Assembly (NCBI GenBank): GCA_028456385.1
Contig: JALNQF010000047.1
Location: 62,001-126,000 of the forward strand
Origin: Ophiosphaerella korrae
Lineage: Eukaryota; Ascomycota; Dothideomycetes; Pleosporales; Phaeosphaeriaceae
DNA: 64,000 nt
Reading direction: 5' to 3'
The notes under the pieces are model-generated. The model was not told where the DNA came from and ran no database searches. It saw nothing but the letters and a program-made list of their open reading frames with translations. The translations under genes were made by a program, and so were the position numbers. Below, in pieces: positions 43,146 to 54,189 of this stretch. Every line of letters starts with the position of its first letter. Position 1 is the stretch's first letter.

Positions 43146-43704
43146 TTGGAACGAGTCAGATACATTCCGAGCGCGCGTCACCCGCTAGCTAATTGGTCTC
43201 ATGGGATGATGACGAACGCAAGGGTTGACTTTGGACACGATTGTGTCAAATGGGAATTGCTTTATTATTCACATATATAGTCCGATCAACGAACAATCTA
43301 TTCCCCTCCTTGCAAACACACCCATGTAGCTTTTGATTATTGATAACACCGACTCAGAGGAGTCCCATCGCGCCTGACAACGCGAAATAGATATCGAGTT
43401 GTTAATCAGTACCTGGAACAGTCAGGATTTGGATGCTGGCTCAATTGGATATGTAATTATACCATTTTAGTCGACAGTTACTGAGACGACGGTTGAGTTT
43501 TTTGCTCAGGTGGGCTTTGAGGTTTCGAAGGGTTTGTCTTGGGGGGATTGCTTGCTACCTTGCGTTTTGGTAGACATTCATCCTTGAATGGAGCTGAAAT
43601 TTATGAGTATCAATTGGCTCCTCTTAGTAAGCAGCATACGCTTCAGACCAGGCCCAGAGATCATAAAATATTTTGGAAAGCCAGGCATTATGAGCGGTAA
43701 TTTT

Positions 43705-43719
43705 GGGGGGGGGGGGGGG
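43705..43719. repeat. Poly-G tract (G15)
   Basis: Fifteen consecutive G residues, preceded by TTTT, in non-coding DNA. Confidence 0.9.
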
Positions 43720-44559
43720 AGAAACGGAAGAGAAAGTGATTCAAGTAAGTGTTAGAGTGGAGGGAAAGTGGATCAAGTAGAAGTGGTCCTGCAGATTCAA
43801 TTTATATTAGTATCCAGGCTGGAATATTGGCTTTTGTTTCTTGTGGGAGGCTGCTAACACTCGTCTTCTAGCCCGAATGAGGACTGGCGTGCTGTTGCTG
43901 CATGTACGAGACTAACAGCGCGACTGAATCTAGAAGAGCTTACTGTTGACCGGAAATTGACGCAGGGAAGACACGACAAAAGTAAAATACCGTTGGTCAT
44001 CCCTTTCACGGCTAGTCAGCCACTGTTATGGATAGGCTTCACCCCAGATGAGGATTTATGGCGGAGAATAAATGACTTGACGTTGTGAGGCACGTTGCGA
44101 GGCCTGTAGCAGTTTTGGGTGCAGCGGCTGGGACCAGCGTAATCGTGGCATGGACGGACGGTCATAACGCATGTGCCCTGGGGGATAACAGCGGCGGTGT
44201 GCGGTACACGACAAGTGGAATTGTTTTGCAAGTCTGCTGCGTGTCCCTGCACGATATGGGGTCATTGATGTTGAGGCTGAGTGAGACATGGCACAATCTG
44301 TGCATAACTGGAAAGCAGGTGCGCGACCAGCGCACAAATCTGTATAATATTCGCCAAAACGCAGAGACACAGGGAGATCTTGAAACAAAGAACTCAAAAG
44401 AATAATAGTAACTGGAATTCGAAACAAATAAGCAAGAAGAGAACGAGGGAAGGACTGGGAGTATGGTCTCGATGTGGTTAGATGGTTGCCTGATAACGCA
44501 CGCGCCTAGGGACGAGTAACCGCCATCCCTTTGACACTCTCCCTCACCACAACACCTGC

Positions 44560-45550
44560 TCAAGCACAAGCACAGCTGTTACTTGTTGAGCCCACGAATA
44601 CTGCCATCACAGCATAGAACGCCGCTGTTGCCCCAAATACCTCTGCACGAGTCGGAGTACCCGCCATCAGTTTCAGCAGACCCGCAAACAGAGTACCAAG
44701 CAAGCCCATGATCAAAATGCGAAGCCATAATGGACGAGCGTAAGCCAGCGCCGCGACGGTGCCAACGAGCAAGCCCGACGCAAGCAGACAGCTCACCATA
44801 TCCATGGTGCCTACGATGAGTTCACCTCGCATGCTGATCACCTCTAAAGGAACAGTCGATTGAGTCGTCTTGTGGACGGGTGCACGCCATCGATTCAGGA
44901 TGTGCTTGTCAATCCACGGACTTGACTTCACGAACCAAGCAGTCAGGAGGTCTGAATTGGGTATCGCTTTCCAAGCACACGTGTCTGTCGTGTCGGGATC
45001 GCCCTGGTACGTTTCTGCCTTTTCCCCTGTTGGAACAAACTCGGCCTCGCTAGCATTGTGAACGAAGATGGGCTTGAAGTATGGTAGCTTCCACTCGGCC
45101 AACAACTTCGTACTGAAAGAGTTTTGCGTTGGCAAATTCATGATTTTCTCGCTCATGCACAGTGTCTCGCCTAGCCTGACGTCAACTTCAGTCGGCCCTG
45201 GAGCTGACAAACATACCATATCTCACTAGGGCGCGATCATAATCACCCCAAGCTGTCAACAAGAGCTTATACCGATTGTCTCCATCCGGATACTCTTCCG
45301 AACTCTTTTCTTTCAGAAATCTGAAGGGACAGTCCAAGACGGTTTTCGCATCCAAATCGGGGCATTTCTCAAGCTCCCCGTTCAAAACTGTCAGACATGC
45401 CAAAACTTCGCTGGTATCGTCGTGCAGTTTCTTGGCCCAGAAAGCCCCGAATCGGCGGAAGAGGCCAACCTCAGGACGGAAGGCGATGTGTTTATACAAG
45501 GAGCTATATCCTTCAACACTACCCGGGGGCGGAGACGACGACATTGACAT
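44560..45550 (-). CDS. DUF6594-like membrane protein
   Basis: Two exons, 45550-45217 and 45170-44560, joined by a 46-nt GT-AG intron, encode 314 residues. The first part (YSSLYKHIAFRPEVGLFRRF, then FWAKKLHDDTSEVLACLTVL and NGELEKCPDL) is the pattern of fungal DUF6594 proteins, where an FRRF-type motif starts a helical region. The last 80 residues contain two or three hydrophobic helices (MVSCLLASGLLVGTVAALAY; ILIMGLLGTLFAGLLKLMAG; ATAAFYAVMAVFVG), matching the C-terminal membrane part of that family. A closer acceptor would give a 19-nt intron and was rejected. Function of the family is unknown. Confidence 0.8.
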
Positions 45551-47781
45551 AAGGTGTTGTTCGCTAACCTCGGAGCTGCTAAACCTCTTTTGGTTTTCTG
45601 CGAATCACGATTAAGATCTGGAAAGAACAAATGTAGGAATAACACGGGCAGTAGAGCAAGAATAATGCTTCAAAACAAGACAGGGGAATTACGGGGCCTC
45701 GATGGGCTCCCTGCGAACCATATATCTTGCGTTCACCATCCATCTCGGCTTTGGCGCCATTGCCTCGATGTTCTGTCATCAAGACCCCAAAACGAAAGTA
45801 AAAGCTAAACATATTCGAGTGATCTCACTGGGTATCGGGCTGCGACATGATGCAAGTCAAGCGCTTGCCATCGTTGGCCGTGAACGAACCCCGAACCACG
45901 CCACAACCCACGTTCTCGGGCTATATCTTCCACGGAGCCGCAAAACAGGCATCAATATCGTCAAGGCGGCTATTTATTCCACGCTGAAGGGATGTGCCTG
46001 TTTTGGAGTGGCCAAACGAATCAAAATGTCAACAGGGGCCGTCTGCTGAGAATCATGTGCACATCAACACCAAGGACAATCATGGAGGCGCAGCGATGTT
46101 GCCAGACGGGGCTGGCGTATTTTGGAGAGGCGAGTGAGTATTGAAAGGATTGATGTGAAAAATCGGGTTAACGGGGCCCAATTGCCACCCTCCTCGCCCG
46201 TGTAGCGTCGTCTCGGTTCACGCCAGATGCCGTGCGGGCCGTTACCGATAATAGAAGGACGGTCTAAGCATTGCTTCAGCCTTATTGAACGCCAAAGCCG
46301 AGCTGATGATGGTGTGCAGCCCGGCAGATTGATTAGCTGCAGGCCCCAAAGAACGACCCATCCCAAAACGCGAAGCGGGGAACCAGACCCAGACTTGCGT
46401 CGTCGATCGATCTACGGACAATCAGCAAGCGCGCGTCTCCACGTTTGTGTCGTCTGACACACATGGGTGATCGGATGATAACTGTGATGCGGTTTGCAGG
46501 CATCGAGGATTGATAGGTGGTGTTGGCCCACAAACGCACAGCATGCATTTAGCGATCGGGCTTGTCGCGGAGAACATTAGATCGCAGAGGAACCCACATT
46601 CGCCTCAAATAGCCCTTATTCCTAGCGGCGCATCCAAATACACCAGGCGACTCGAAGTAGCCAATCGAGAAATGATTTGCCGTCTCATTGCCATAGCCCC
46701 ACTAAAGTCTCAGCTTTGTTTCTTCACGGAAACTGTTCCTTTATCGTGATATCACGAACATGGCGGTCTAAAACAAACCCTAGAAATGCTATGTCTACAA
46801 CGTGGACAAGGCATGTCATTATTCCAGATTTTCACACGCGTTCCGGACTTTTCTGATGAGACTGATTGAAGGTCGCCATCGTTTACGAATTATATCAGTA
46901 TTGGTTGTTCCAAACCCAGAACATAGCAACCATCGCCAGGTGTCAAGTTGAAGAGACGCTTCTCTGAACAGCAAATCAACCTGCGTTGGTCTAAACTGAG
47001 ATGTTATCCTTATGATTTGAGTGCGTGAGAGTATGACGAGGCTAATAATCGAGGTGAAGGGTTGAAAGACACATGACCCGCTGGCATGACGAGGTTTGGG
47101 CGAGGATGAGATGCAATTCTACAGCCCGGTAATGTGCCAAGTGGGAATAATTGACATTTCAGACCCCATGCTCGGCAGCCTGTAAGCTCCCAGGCACCTG
47201 GACACCCAGCTACTTGGCAATCATCGCTCGTATCCCTGCCGAAGGAAAAGCATGACTGATAGCGTCACTGTTCATTGGATAGAGGTTTCGATAATTACCC
47301 AACTCAAATTTAACCTCGCTCCGCTGGCCGCAGGCATTATACTAACCCATCGAACCCTCTTGGCAAACCGGAGGAACTCAGGGAAAAAAATAAGCCCCAT
47401 TCAGTAGTTTGTGAGGTACTCAACGTTCAGTTGCAAAGCAGTGCAATGATTCCATACCAAGTGAACAACATTTCACCGGCACGGTGTAGTCCCCAGGAGT
47501 GGTAATACTACCGGTGCAGCACAATTTCTAGGCCCAACGCTACTGGCTGGCGAACGCCACCTATTCTGTTCCTGGCATACCTCATTGGTCAGATAGACTA
47601 GGACAAGGAAGTGGAAATCAGAATACGAAATACGTCCTAAGCATGTTATGGGGGCCAGGGTCGCATCCTAAATTATTTTAGGTAGAATCAATCCTGCCAG
47701 GCGATATAGTCTCGCCAATCGCCCTAACTTGTATCATTTTACACATTCGCCGACTACACCAGCCCGAAAACTACTTACAAC
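45551..47781. other. Intergenic, about 2.2 kb, no supported gene
   Basis: Several open frames of 70-115 codons occur on both strands, but none has a family pattern or sensible splicing. Upstream region of the DUF6594-like gene on the left, of the Cys-rich membrane protein on the right. Confidence 0.5.
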
Positions 47782-48657
47782 ATGGCTTGTTACCTACGCA
47801 ATGGCACTAAAGCACGACGGGCTCTTCCCTGCAATCATACCGCCATTGCAGAAGGGCGATTCACCTCCTGCTGTGACCCAGACGATCAATGCCTAACCAA
47901 TGGCCTATGCCGCGACCCGGCCGCCAATGAATTGACGAATTTTGTGTGGTTTTTTGGTTGTACCGACCCGACATTCAAGGACCCTAGCTGTGGAACATAT
48001 TGTGATAAAGCGAACAGTATGTAGATCTGTATACTCTAATAGTCGAGTACTGACTGGCTCGGAGAGGGGAACAATCATCTCATATTCCAGTGCCCGGAAC
48101 CTAACACGTGGTGCTGCAATACAGGAGTGGCCGCACCACCCGAAGATCGTATCAATCGCGCGAACATAACATGTTGTAATATCACCGATCTCGTATTCAA
48201 GGCACCGGCACCTGTAGTCTATACAACAGCTCTGTATTCGGGCACACCGTTTCCAATCGCAACTTTGAGGGCCTCGTCAGCAACACGGTCTCCAAACTCA
48301 ACTGCGCTACCCCCGGCATCCAGCGCTACCAGCTTAACCAATACAGGAGCAACTGGATCCTCTTTCACATCACATTCAATATCTTCTTCTTCGCTCTCGA
48401 TCGGTTTGGGGGTTGGTTTAAGTGGCGGCGCAGCAATGGCGTTAGCTGCAGGCTGGCTGTTGTGGCGTCGAAGAAAGCGGGCCAACGAGCCGGTATCAAT
48501 GGAGCTGACGAGCGAGGAACGCCCGGAGATGACGGGCCAGAATATTGTGGAGACGAGCGGAAAACAACGTTATGAGATACAGGATAAAGAACCGCCTGCG
48601 GAAGTGATGGGGGATGCTTACCGAGCAGAACTTCCAAGTCCAACAGAACGGCGATGA
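47782..48657 (+). CDS. Cys-rich single-pass membrane protein
   Basis: Two exons, 47782-48016 and 48125-48657, give 255 residues. The N-terminal domain has paired cysteines (FTSCCDPDDQCLTNGLC, FGCTDPTFKDPSCGTYC), then CC in NITCCNITDL. A Ser/Thr-rich stalk follows and one transmembrane helix (IGLGVGLSGGAAMALAAGWL) with a WRRRKR stop-transfer. The cytosolic tail is acidic. This layout is common in ascomycete proteins of unknown function that resemble Skg6-type membrane anchors. No clear signal peptide follows the ATG. The intron is 108 nt and contains a protein-like stretch, CPEPNTWCCNTG, just before its end; its phase does not fit the only visible donor. An alternative splice form is possible. 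Confidence 0.7.
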
Positions 48658-48853
48658 TTGAGCAACTGTACTAGTCGCAGCATGATAGACTGTGTGTAAT
48701 AAAATTCCTAACAGCGAGGACTTGCTGACTTTACTGTCCCTTGTTATTGACGATGCGGTGAAGTTCCAGTCAGCTCAGTTGACAAAACTGTGTATCATAG
48801 TCTCATGCCAACGTTGTAAATGTGTTGATGAAATACGGTAAGGAGCACTATTA

Positions 48854-50890
48854 TCAAAGGCAGAAAAAAAGCCTATTGCAACAGGTAAACCAATAATATC
48901 CTAAGCGAACGTATGCCAGAATCGAAACCCATGTCAGACATCCCTCTACTCTCTCGACTGCAGGAAAGGCATCGAACCTACTCTTACACGCAAGCACCTT
49001 CTCGATCATATCTTCAAAGTCCCCCCCCCCCCCCCTGACGATGTGTACATTCCGATTCGCCATATCCGTCAACGCGTCGAGTTCCCGTTCCGTCAACGCA
49101 TGCTGCCTCGCAGGCGAAGCATCTTCGCTATGGTACGGAGACAACACACCTTCCCTCACCAGATCAGAGATGGGAAGAGGCACTCGACTCGTCAACTGCC
49201 TTAGTAATGCGCCACGTCTTAGCTGTCGTTTTTCCCGAATAGTTGCTAGCGTGCGCCACATTTCGTAATCCCGGGCCCAGCATCCTGCAAGGACTTTGTT
49301 ACCAAAGTCGACAGCCGCACTGACTTCGCGGACTTGGTCGCCGAGATTCTGAACTTCGACGCTAAGCACGTCGGTGGTGAGCGTCTTTTTCTTCAGGGCG
49401 GCGCTGAGCTGGGGGGAGGAGCTGGTCTTGGAGGTAGGTGTTGCGGTCTTGGAGGTGGTGAATGATAGTGTGGAGGCAGCGGATGAGATGGTCTGAGCGG
49501 TGGTGGCTATTTTTACTCGTCAAGTGGTTGGTGGCAGTCCCAGCTGTTGGCTTGGGCGAATTTGCGACGATTTGTTGGCAAAGGTCGACCTCAGGCTTGC
49601 TTAGGACTTCGCGGAGTAGAGGCTCTATCTGTTGAGTGACGACATCGTCCATCGGAAATGTAGGGCTGTAGAGGCAGCTAGGAGAAGCGGAAGAGCTGTG
49701 AACAGAGGACGAAATGCCGTTGGGTAGATCCAATTCGTCACCCAGAGCATTAGCAACGGTTAGTGTTCGTTGTCCTCGCTCGATACGCTCCCTTATTCCA
49801 TTATTCCCTGTGGGAACTGATGACAGTTGATTCTGGGAATCGAGTCCAAATTTAGAATCACCAAGAGTGCGGGAAGGGAAGACCGCTGCCAAGGTTTGCT
49901 GTTTCTGCTCGGTTCCATCTTCGAGTCTATTTTCTCGTACTGCTTTAGTTAGAGATTGCGGGTGTGGTTTGCATCTGTCGAAGGGTCGTATAAAGCACTG
50001 GAATCAATGGAGTAATTGAAATTCGGAACCATGCCTGCTTCTCGCGTGGACAAGGACAGATCTACCTGTCCGTTGACCACCTTATCACCATTCACGCGCT
50101 CTTGCGTGGTACCGTTCGCACCAGGGTAGCCAACAGTGTCGTAATTCGAAGCAAACCCTTCTGGGCCCTGCGGCGCATGAGAAGGTAGAGGGCTCTGGCG
50201 ACCTGGGAGACCCTGTGGTAGATTTGACACCTCACGAATAACGGCAAGGCTCTCCCCGAGGTATTTTGAGCTGTTGGGAGGGCGCGAACGGCCCATGATC
50301 TCATCCCATCCCCTGTTCACAGGCAATAATGAGTCTCGTGTTCCGTCCTGCCGCAGAGGGCTCAGATACATATCTATATGTTCGGGCAAACTGTGATGCA
50401 TGACAGTCAGATCGTTTTCGGCGGGTCTACCGTTACTGTTGATGTGTTTCTTTCCATGCGCTCTCAGAAATGTTGCCTGCTGCTTGCCTTTGCTGCTGTT
50501 CTCCCCCACAATATTTGTATTGTGTACGTCCTCCTTGGACTGGGCATATCCTGTATCGGAGGGCTTAGCATGCTTTGTTTCCAGCTGAAGTCCTAGTGAC
50601 GATAGTCTACTTCGTGGGATATAGATGTTACTACCTTCTACCATCATGCTGTTCCAAAATGCATCCGGATTTGGATATCTCGTAGAGATAAGTAGGCCCA
50701 TATCTTCGATTACAGGGAGTGTTGGCAGGCTGCTCATCTGACTTTGGCCGTCCAGTTCGTACCTCACATCATCAATGTGTTCTTCGCGTTCATGACGTTG
50801 GTATGTGGGAATGGCTGTCATGTTCAGGTGTGATTTATCGCGTGGATGATGTTGAAGCGAGTGCCGAAGACGCTGGAGAAATTCTGGCAT
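48854..50890 (-). CDS. Unrecognised coiled-coil protein, with an apparent one-base frameshift
   Basis: Exon 1 runs 50890-49999 from ATG (MPEFLQRLRHSLQHHPRDKS). A 59-nt intron (49998-49940, donor GTGCTT, branch-like CTAAC, acceptor GCAG) leads to exon 2. The frame continues through a helical part (LIRCLHTIIHHLQDRNTYLQ) until a run of six G/C at 49411-49416. There it must shift by one base to continue into QLSAALKKKTLTTDVLSVEV and WARDYEMWRTLATIREKRQL, ending at 48854. No intron explains the shift: the CCCCCCAG before it looks like an acceptor, but no in-phase donor exists. Either the assembly has one C too many or the gene is broken. A second homopolymer, C15 at 49021-49035, encodes a Gly run. 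Family unknown; two coiled coils and a Ser/Thr-rich middle are visible. Confidence 0.5.
49021..49035. repeat. Poly-C tract (C15) inside a coding region
   Basis: Fifteen C residues, read as a glycine run (RGGGGD) on the minus strand near the C-terminus of the coiled-coil protein. A length error here would alter the last 50 residues. Confidence 0.9.
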
Positions 50891-51515
50891 GCTCCTGATC
50901 CCACAAGTCAGTGCTGCTTGGTGCAATGGTGTTGAGAAAGCGTCAGTGGATGTGCATGAGAGAAGAGTATATATCGTCGGGTGAGCTTGTACCCTGGAAG
51001 GCACTATTGATGTACGAGCAGACTTGACGTGTGGCGGTCATCTATCTTACGTGACCGTCCAGCGTTTGCGAGTGAAGTGTTCAGGATGCTTACTTCACAA
51101 ACAGCGGGTAGATATTACATGAGAGTGATGATCTGCTTCACTTCGGACCAGCACCCTGTGAAAGCGCACGTGTCAAGCATCAGGAAATCGCTAAATGAAC
51201 AAGTCGGTTGTCTTGGAAAACTGCCAAGTTGTGTACAGCGTACCATTATTGGCTATATAATTGATATCCGATCCAAAGGCCCTTCGTTGCTGCATGCCAT
51301 CTGAAGGCTCGTCTAGAACATCTACGGATATGAAAGAGCCATGGTCGTACTGTGGTTGACCGTAGTCATCGAGTGCGCTATGCTGAAAAAGTACACCTCC
51401 CCAAGAGATGCGCGCTCCGGACTATGCAATTGCCGAAATACAGAAGGAACGCCCCATATGGTATGCCGTGTAATCATAATCCCTAACGCCTGCTCAGAAA
51501 TATTGACAGAACAAC
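50891..51515. other. Intergenic between coiled-coil protein and SPT2
   Basis: No exon supported. Upstream region of the coiled-coil gene and 3' flank of SPT2. The minus-strand frame stays open to 51004 but without an ATG. Confidence 0.5.
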
Positions 51516-52592
51516 CTAATACTTTCTCTTGGCTGCAGCTTGTTTCGATAAACCCATTAGCTTTCGTTTTCGTTCCTCTTTCTCGCGTTTGAGCCTGATC
51601 TCTTCGGCAAGGGCCTCGGCATCCTCCTTCTTTGCAGTCCTCAAAGCAAGCTCATCCTCCTCTTCGACGTCCCACATGCCCGCCTCCATGTCAGATGAAG
51701 CGTCGGATTCGTAATCATCTTCGTCATCTACATCGTCGAGGTCAGACCAGTTGGCGTACCCATCGTTGCCTCGCTTTGTTGACTTGGGCTTCGATTTCGC
51801 AACAGGTGTTCCATTTCGACTAGTCGATGCGGGTGCACTCGCTGGCCGTGCAGTTCCTTTATACCCGGCTGGTGCTACTGGTTTGGTAGGACGAGCAGTG
51901 CCTTGATAGCCCACATCAACTGCCTTCTTTTTCTCTTGCGACGCAACGCCTTTGGCGTCAGCTGGTCTTGTTGGCAGTCCTACACCGGGTTTCTTTCCTT
52001 TAGCACTAGCACTGGCCTTGAGTGCCAAGCGCTCTTTCTTCGTCAGAATTTTAGTCGGTCCATTCTGAACTGGAGGGGCAACAGGCTTTGTTGCATCCTT
52101 CTCTTTCGCTTTCTGGAGCAGAGCCAGATATCCTTTCTTTGGAGCGGCAGACGAGGCTGTTGACGAAGAGGCAGCTGGCGCAGGTGACTTTGGAGCAAAC
52201 GTGGCTGTCTTGGGCACAGCAGTTGAGCCACTTGCTTGCGTAATTGGTTTCCTCACTACTGAACTTGCAGCCTTTGTGCCTGTTGGTGCTGCTGTGCCAC
52301 GGTATGGAACAGCCGTGTTCGTGGTTGGTGGGTTTGGCCGTGATACGCCGGGCGTCGCTGTTGGACGTACTGCATTGTTGGCTGGCGCTGGTTGGCTGGG
52401 ACCGTCCTTCTTCTGGAGCTTGATCTGACTGTTTTCCACGGGGCCGGATGCCTTTCGCTTGAGCTGGGGGCTCGGAGCCGCACCATTTGCTCCTCCGGTG
52501 GGCCGCGGAACAGCCTTGGGCGCTCCGCTGGGTGCGCCTTGTCTAGATGCTGGTGTTGTTGTCTTTGTTGTAGTGGGATCCACTATTGACAT
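51516..52592 (-). CDS. SPT2: SPT2 chromatin protein
   Basis: A single exon of 358 codons. Most of the protein is Ala/Pro/Thr/Lys-rich and disordered. The C-terminal 80 residues are the diagnostic SPT2 region: an acidic stretch (WSDLDDVDDEDDYESDASSD), then MWDVEEEDELALRTAKKEDA, and a basic helix EERKRKLMGLSKQAAAKRKY at the very end. SPT2 binds H3-H4 during transcription elongation and helps recycle histones. A motif YxGTAxP occurs three times (PYRGTAAP, GYQGTARP, GYKGTARP). It is divergent from RPP2 with 554 bp between starts. Confidence 0.9.
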   Translation of the reverse strand: MSIVDPTTTKTTTPASRQGAPSGAPKAVPRPTGGANGAAPSPQLKRKASGPVENSQIKLQKKDGPSQPAPANNAVRPTATPGVSRPNPPTTNTAVPYRGTAAPTGTKAASSVVRKPITQASGSTAVPKTATFAPKSPAPAASSSTASSAAPKKGYLALLQKAKEKDATKPVAPPVQNGPTKILTKKERLALKASASAKGKKPGVGLPTRPADAKGVASQEKKKAVDVGYQGTARPTKPVAPAGYKGTARPASAPASTSRNGTPVAKSKPKSTKRGNDGYANWSDLDDVDDEDDYESDASSDMEAGMWDVEEEDELALRTAKKEDAEALAEEIRLKREKEERKRKLMGLSKQAAAKRKY

Positions 52593-53146
52593 TATGTCCC
52601 TGAAGGCCTAAATCCTCTCATTAGTATACCAAGGCTATCGCCGTGGAAGGCGCTGTACTGACACTCATTGTAGGCAGCTGATAAGCGCTTGACTCAGTGT
52701 TACCGGCCGTTTCGAGTGTAAAAGTTGTACATGCTTTCATGCACAGTAATAGGAATTTAATAAGCCGGCAGTAGGGAGATCGCGAGCGCGGGAGGAAGCG
52801 GAACACGCGGCTGTGAATCTGCTGGGAGGCGAGGGCAGCCGACGAGAACAGGTTTACAGTGGCGGCGCAAGCTGCTGTTCTTATAGTTCTGGGCCGCCAA
52901 GCCTGACTTAGACGCTAGGGACGAACACAGTAAGGCGCCTCCCACTATGATCACCAATATTCTTGCGAACTTTCGACCGACTGTCCCTCCAGATCGCCAA
53001 CCACGACGAACATTGCAGTTTCAGTCTCCGTCAGAACGGTGCGCAAATCTTTGCATGGATCCATCTATTTATTCGTACTGACAGGCGCAGGTTAAATTGA
53101 TTGAACTCCTGTTCTTATCAAACGACATCCACTACCAAACGTCAAA
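52593..53146. promoter_or_regulatory. Shared upstream region of SPT2 and RPP2
   Basis: The two genes start in opposite directions 554 bp apart with no exon between, so this segment must carry both promoters. No specific factor site could be assigned with confidence. Confidence 0.5.
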
Positions 53147-53597
53147 ATGAAGCACCTCGCAGCATACCTTCTCCTCGGCCTCGGTGGAAACACTTCGCCC
53201 TCCGCGAAGGATATCAAGGTCAGCAAGCATACACGACTTGTTGGGAATTCACATCTCACACATATGACAGGAGGTCCTCGGTGCCGTTGGTATTGAAGCC
53301 GATGACGAGCGCCTAGAGAAGCTCATCAGCGAGCTCGAGGGCAAGGACATCAACGAGGTACGATGCACTGCGCAGGCTACTAGCCTCACAACATAATGAG
53401 CATTCACTTACGATTTCCAGCTCATCGCTGAAGGTTCCGCCAAGCTTGCCTCCGTCCCATCTGGTGGTGCTGGTGGCGCCTCTTCCGGCGGTGCTGCCGC
53501 TGGCGGTGCTGCTGCTGATGCTGCCCCAGCTGAGGAGGAGAAGGAAGAGGAGAAGGAGGAGTCAGACGAGGACATGGGCTTCGGTCTTTTCGATTAA
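53147..53597 (+). CDS. RPP2: 60S acidic ribosomal protein P2
   Basis: Three exons, 53147-53218, 53271-53357 and 53421-53597, encode 111 residues, the normal P2 length. It starts [20 protein letters not shown] (P2 rather than P1). The hinge is Ala/Gly-rich ([19 protein letters not shown]) and the end is the conserved acidic tail [13 protein letters not shown] that recruits elongation factors. P1/P2 dimers form the ribosomal stalk. All introns are phase 0. Confidence 0.97.
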
Positions 53598-54189
53598 GCG
53601 CATTGCCAGTTGCGTCTCGTCTACAGAGTATGATCAGGGCAACCTCTCAAAAATTACGAGAATCATGCGGCACGAATGTGAGGATTTGAGAGACGTCGAG
53701 CGAGCAATCAGTGGGAGATGGAGAAGATACTGCGGCAATACTTTGTCTGCTAAGATACCCAATGAAGCCGTGCACTCTCATTTTGAGCCTATGACAGAAA
53801 AATGTGAATTTCAAGAAAAAACGTACCAAAACCCATGAATTAAACTTCGAAACACAATTCTTCCTTTCGCAAAACTTCATGCTGTCGTTCGGCAAGTCTA
53901 GGGTGGTATGTACGGATTTCCTACAACTAGAAGAGACTCTTATAACGAGGCAGAGAGTTCATGCATTATTACAGTCAATATGTCTATTATACAGACCATG
54001 AAGAATCCTGTGCAAAGGCGTTGGTTTTGCGAGTGTATATGTGCACGGACCACTCGCCAAGTCTCCACTGGCTAAGCGAGCCACCGCACCTGTCCGCCCA
54101 CGACAATTCGACCTCCAACTTCGACGACCGACAACCACCCCGCGACACCATCGAAGTTCACTGTCTAGCTACTTCGACAGATCGCAATC
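53598..54189. other. Intergenic between RPP2 and RPS15
   Basis: RPP2 3' region followed by a C-rich leader (near 54060-54180) typical of ribosomal protein gene promoters. No exon supported; the 130-codon frame overlapping the RPP2 end is an out-of-frame shadow. Confidence 0.5.

Larger units (their letters stand above)
36676..44559. other. Gene-poor region, about 7.9 kb
   Basis: I could not build a gene with start, stop and consistent splicing anywhere here. It contains three long homopolymers (C20 at 40544-40563, G15 at 43131-43145, G15 at 43705-43719), CT-rich promoter-like stretches near 41140-41220, and two short open frames listed separately. Base composition is not obviously AT-rich, so it does not look like a RIP block. 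Long non-coding transcripts or rapidly evolving small genes cannot be excluded. Confidence 0.45.

Noticed and set aside
45170..45216. 19-nt intron in the DUF6594-like gene
   Set aside because: Below the minimum workable intron size; the 46-nt alternative keeps the same frame.
53446..53838. 130-codon frame overlapping the end of RPP2
   Set aside because: Out-of-frame shadow of the Ala/Gly-rich hinge of P2.
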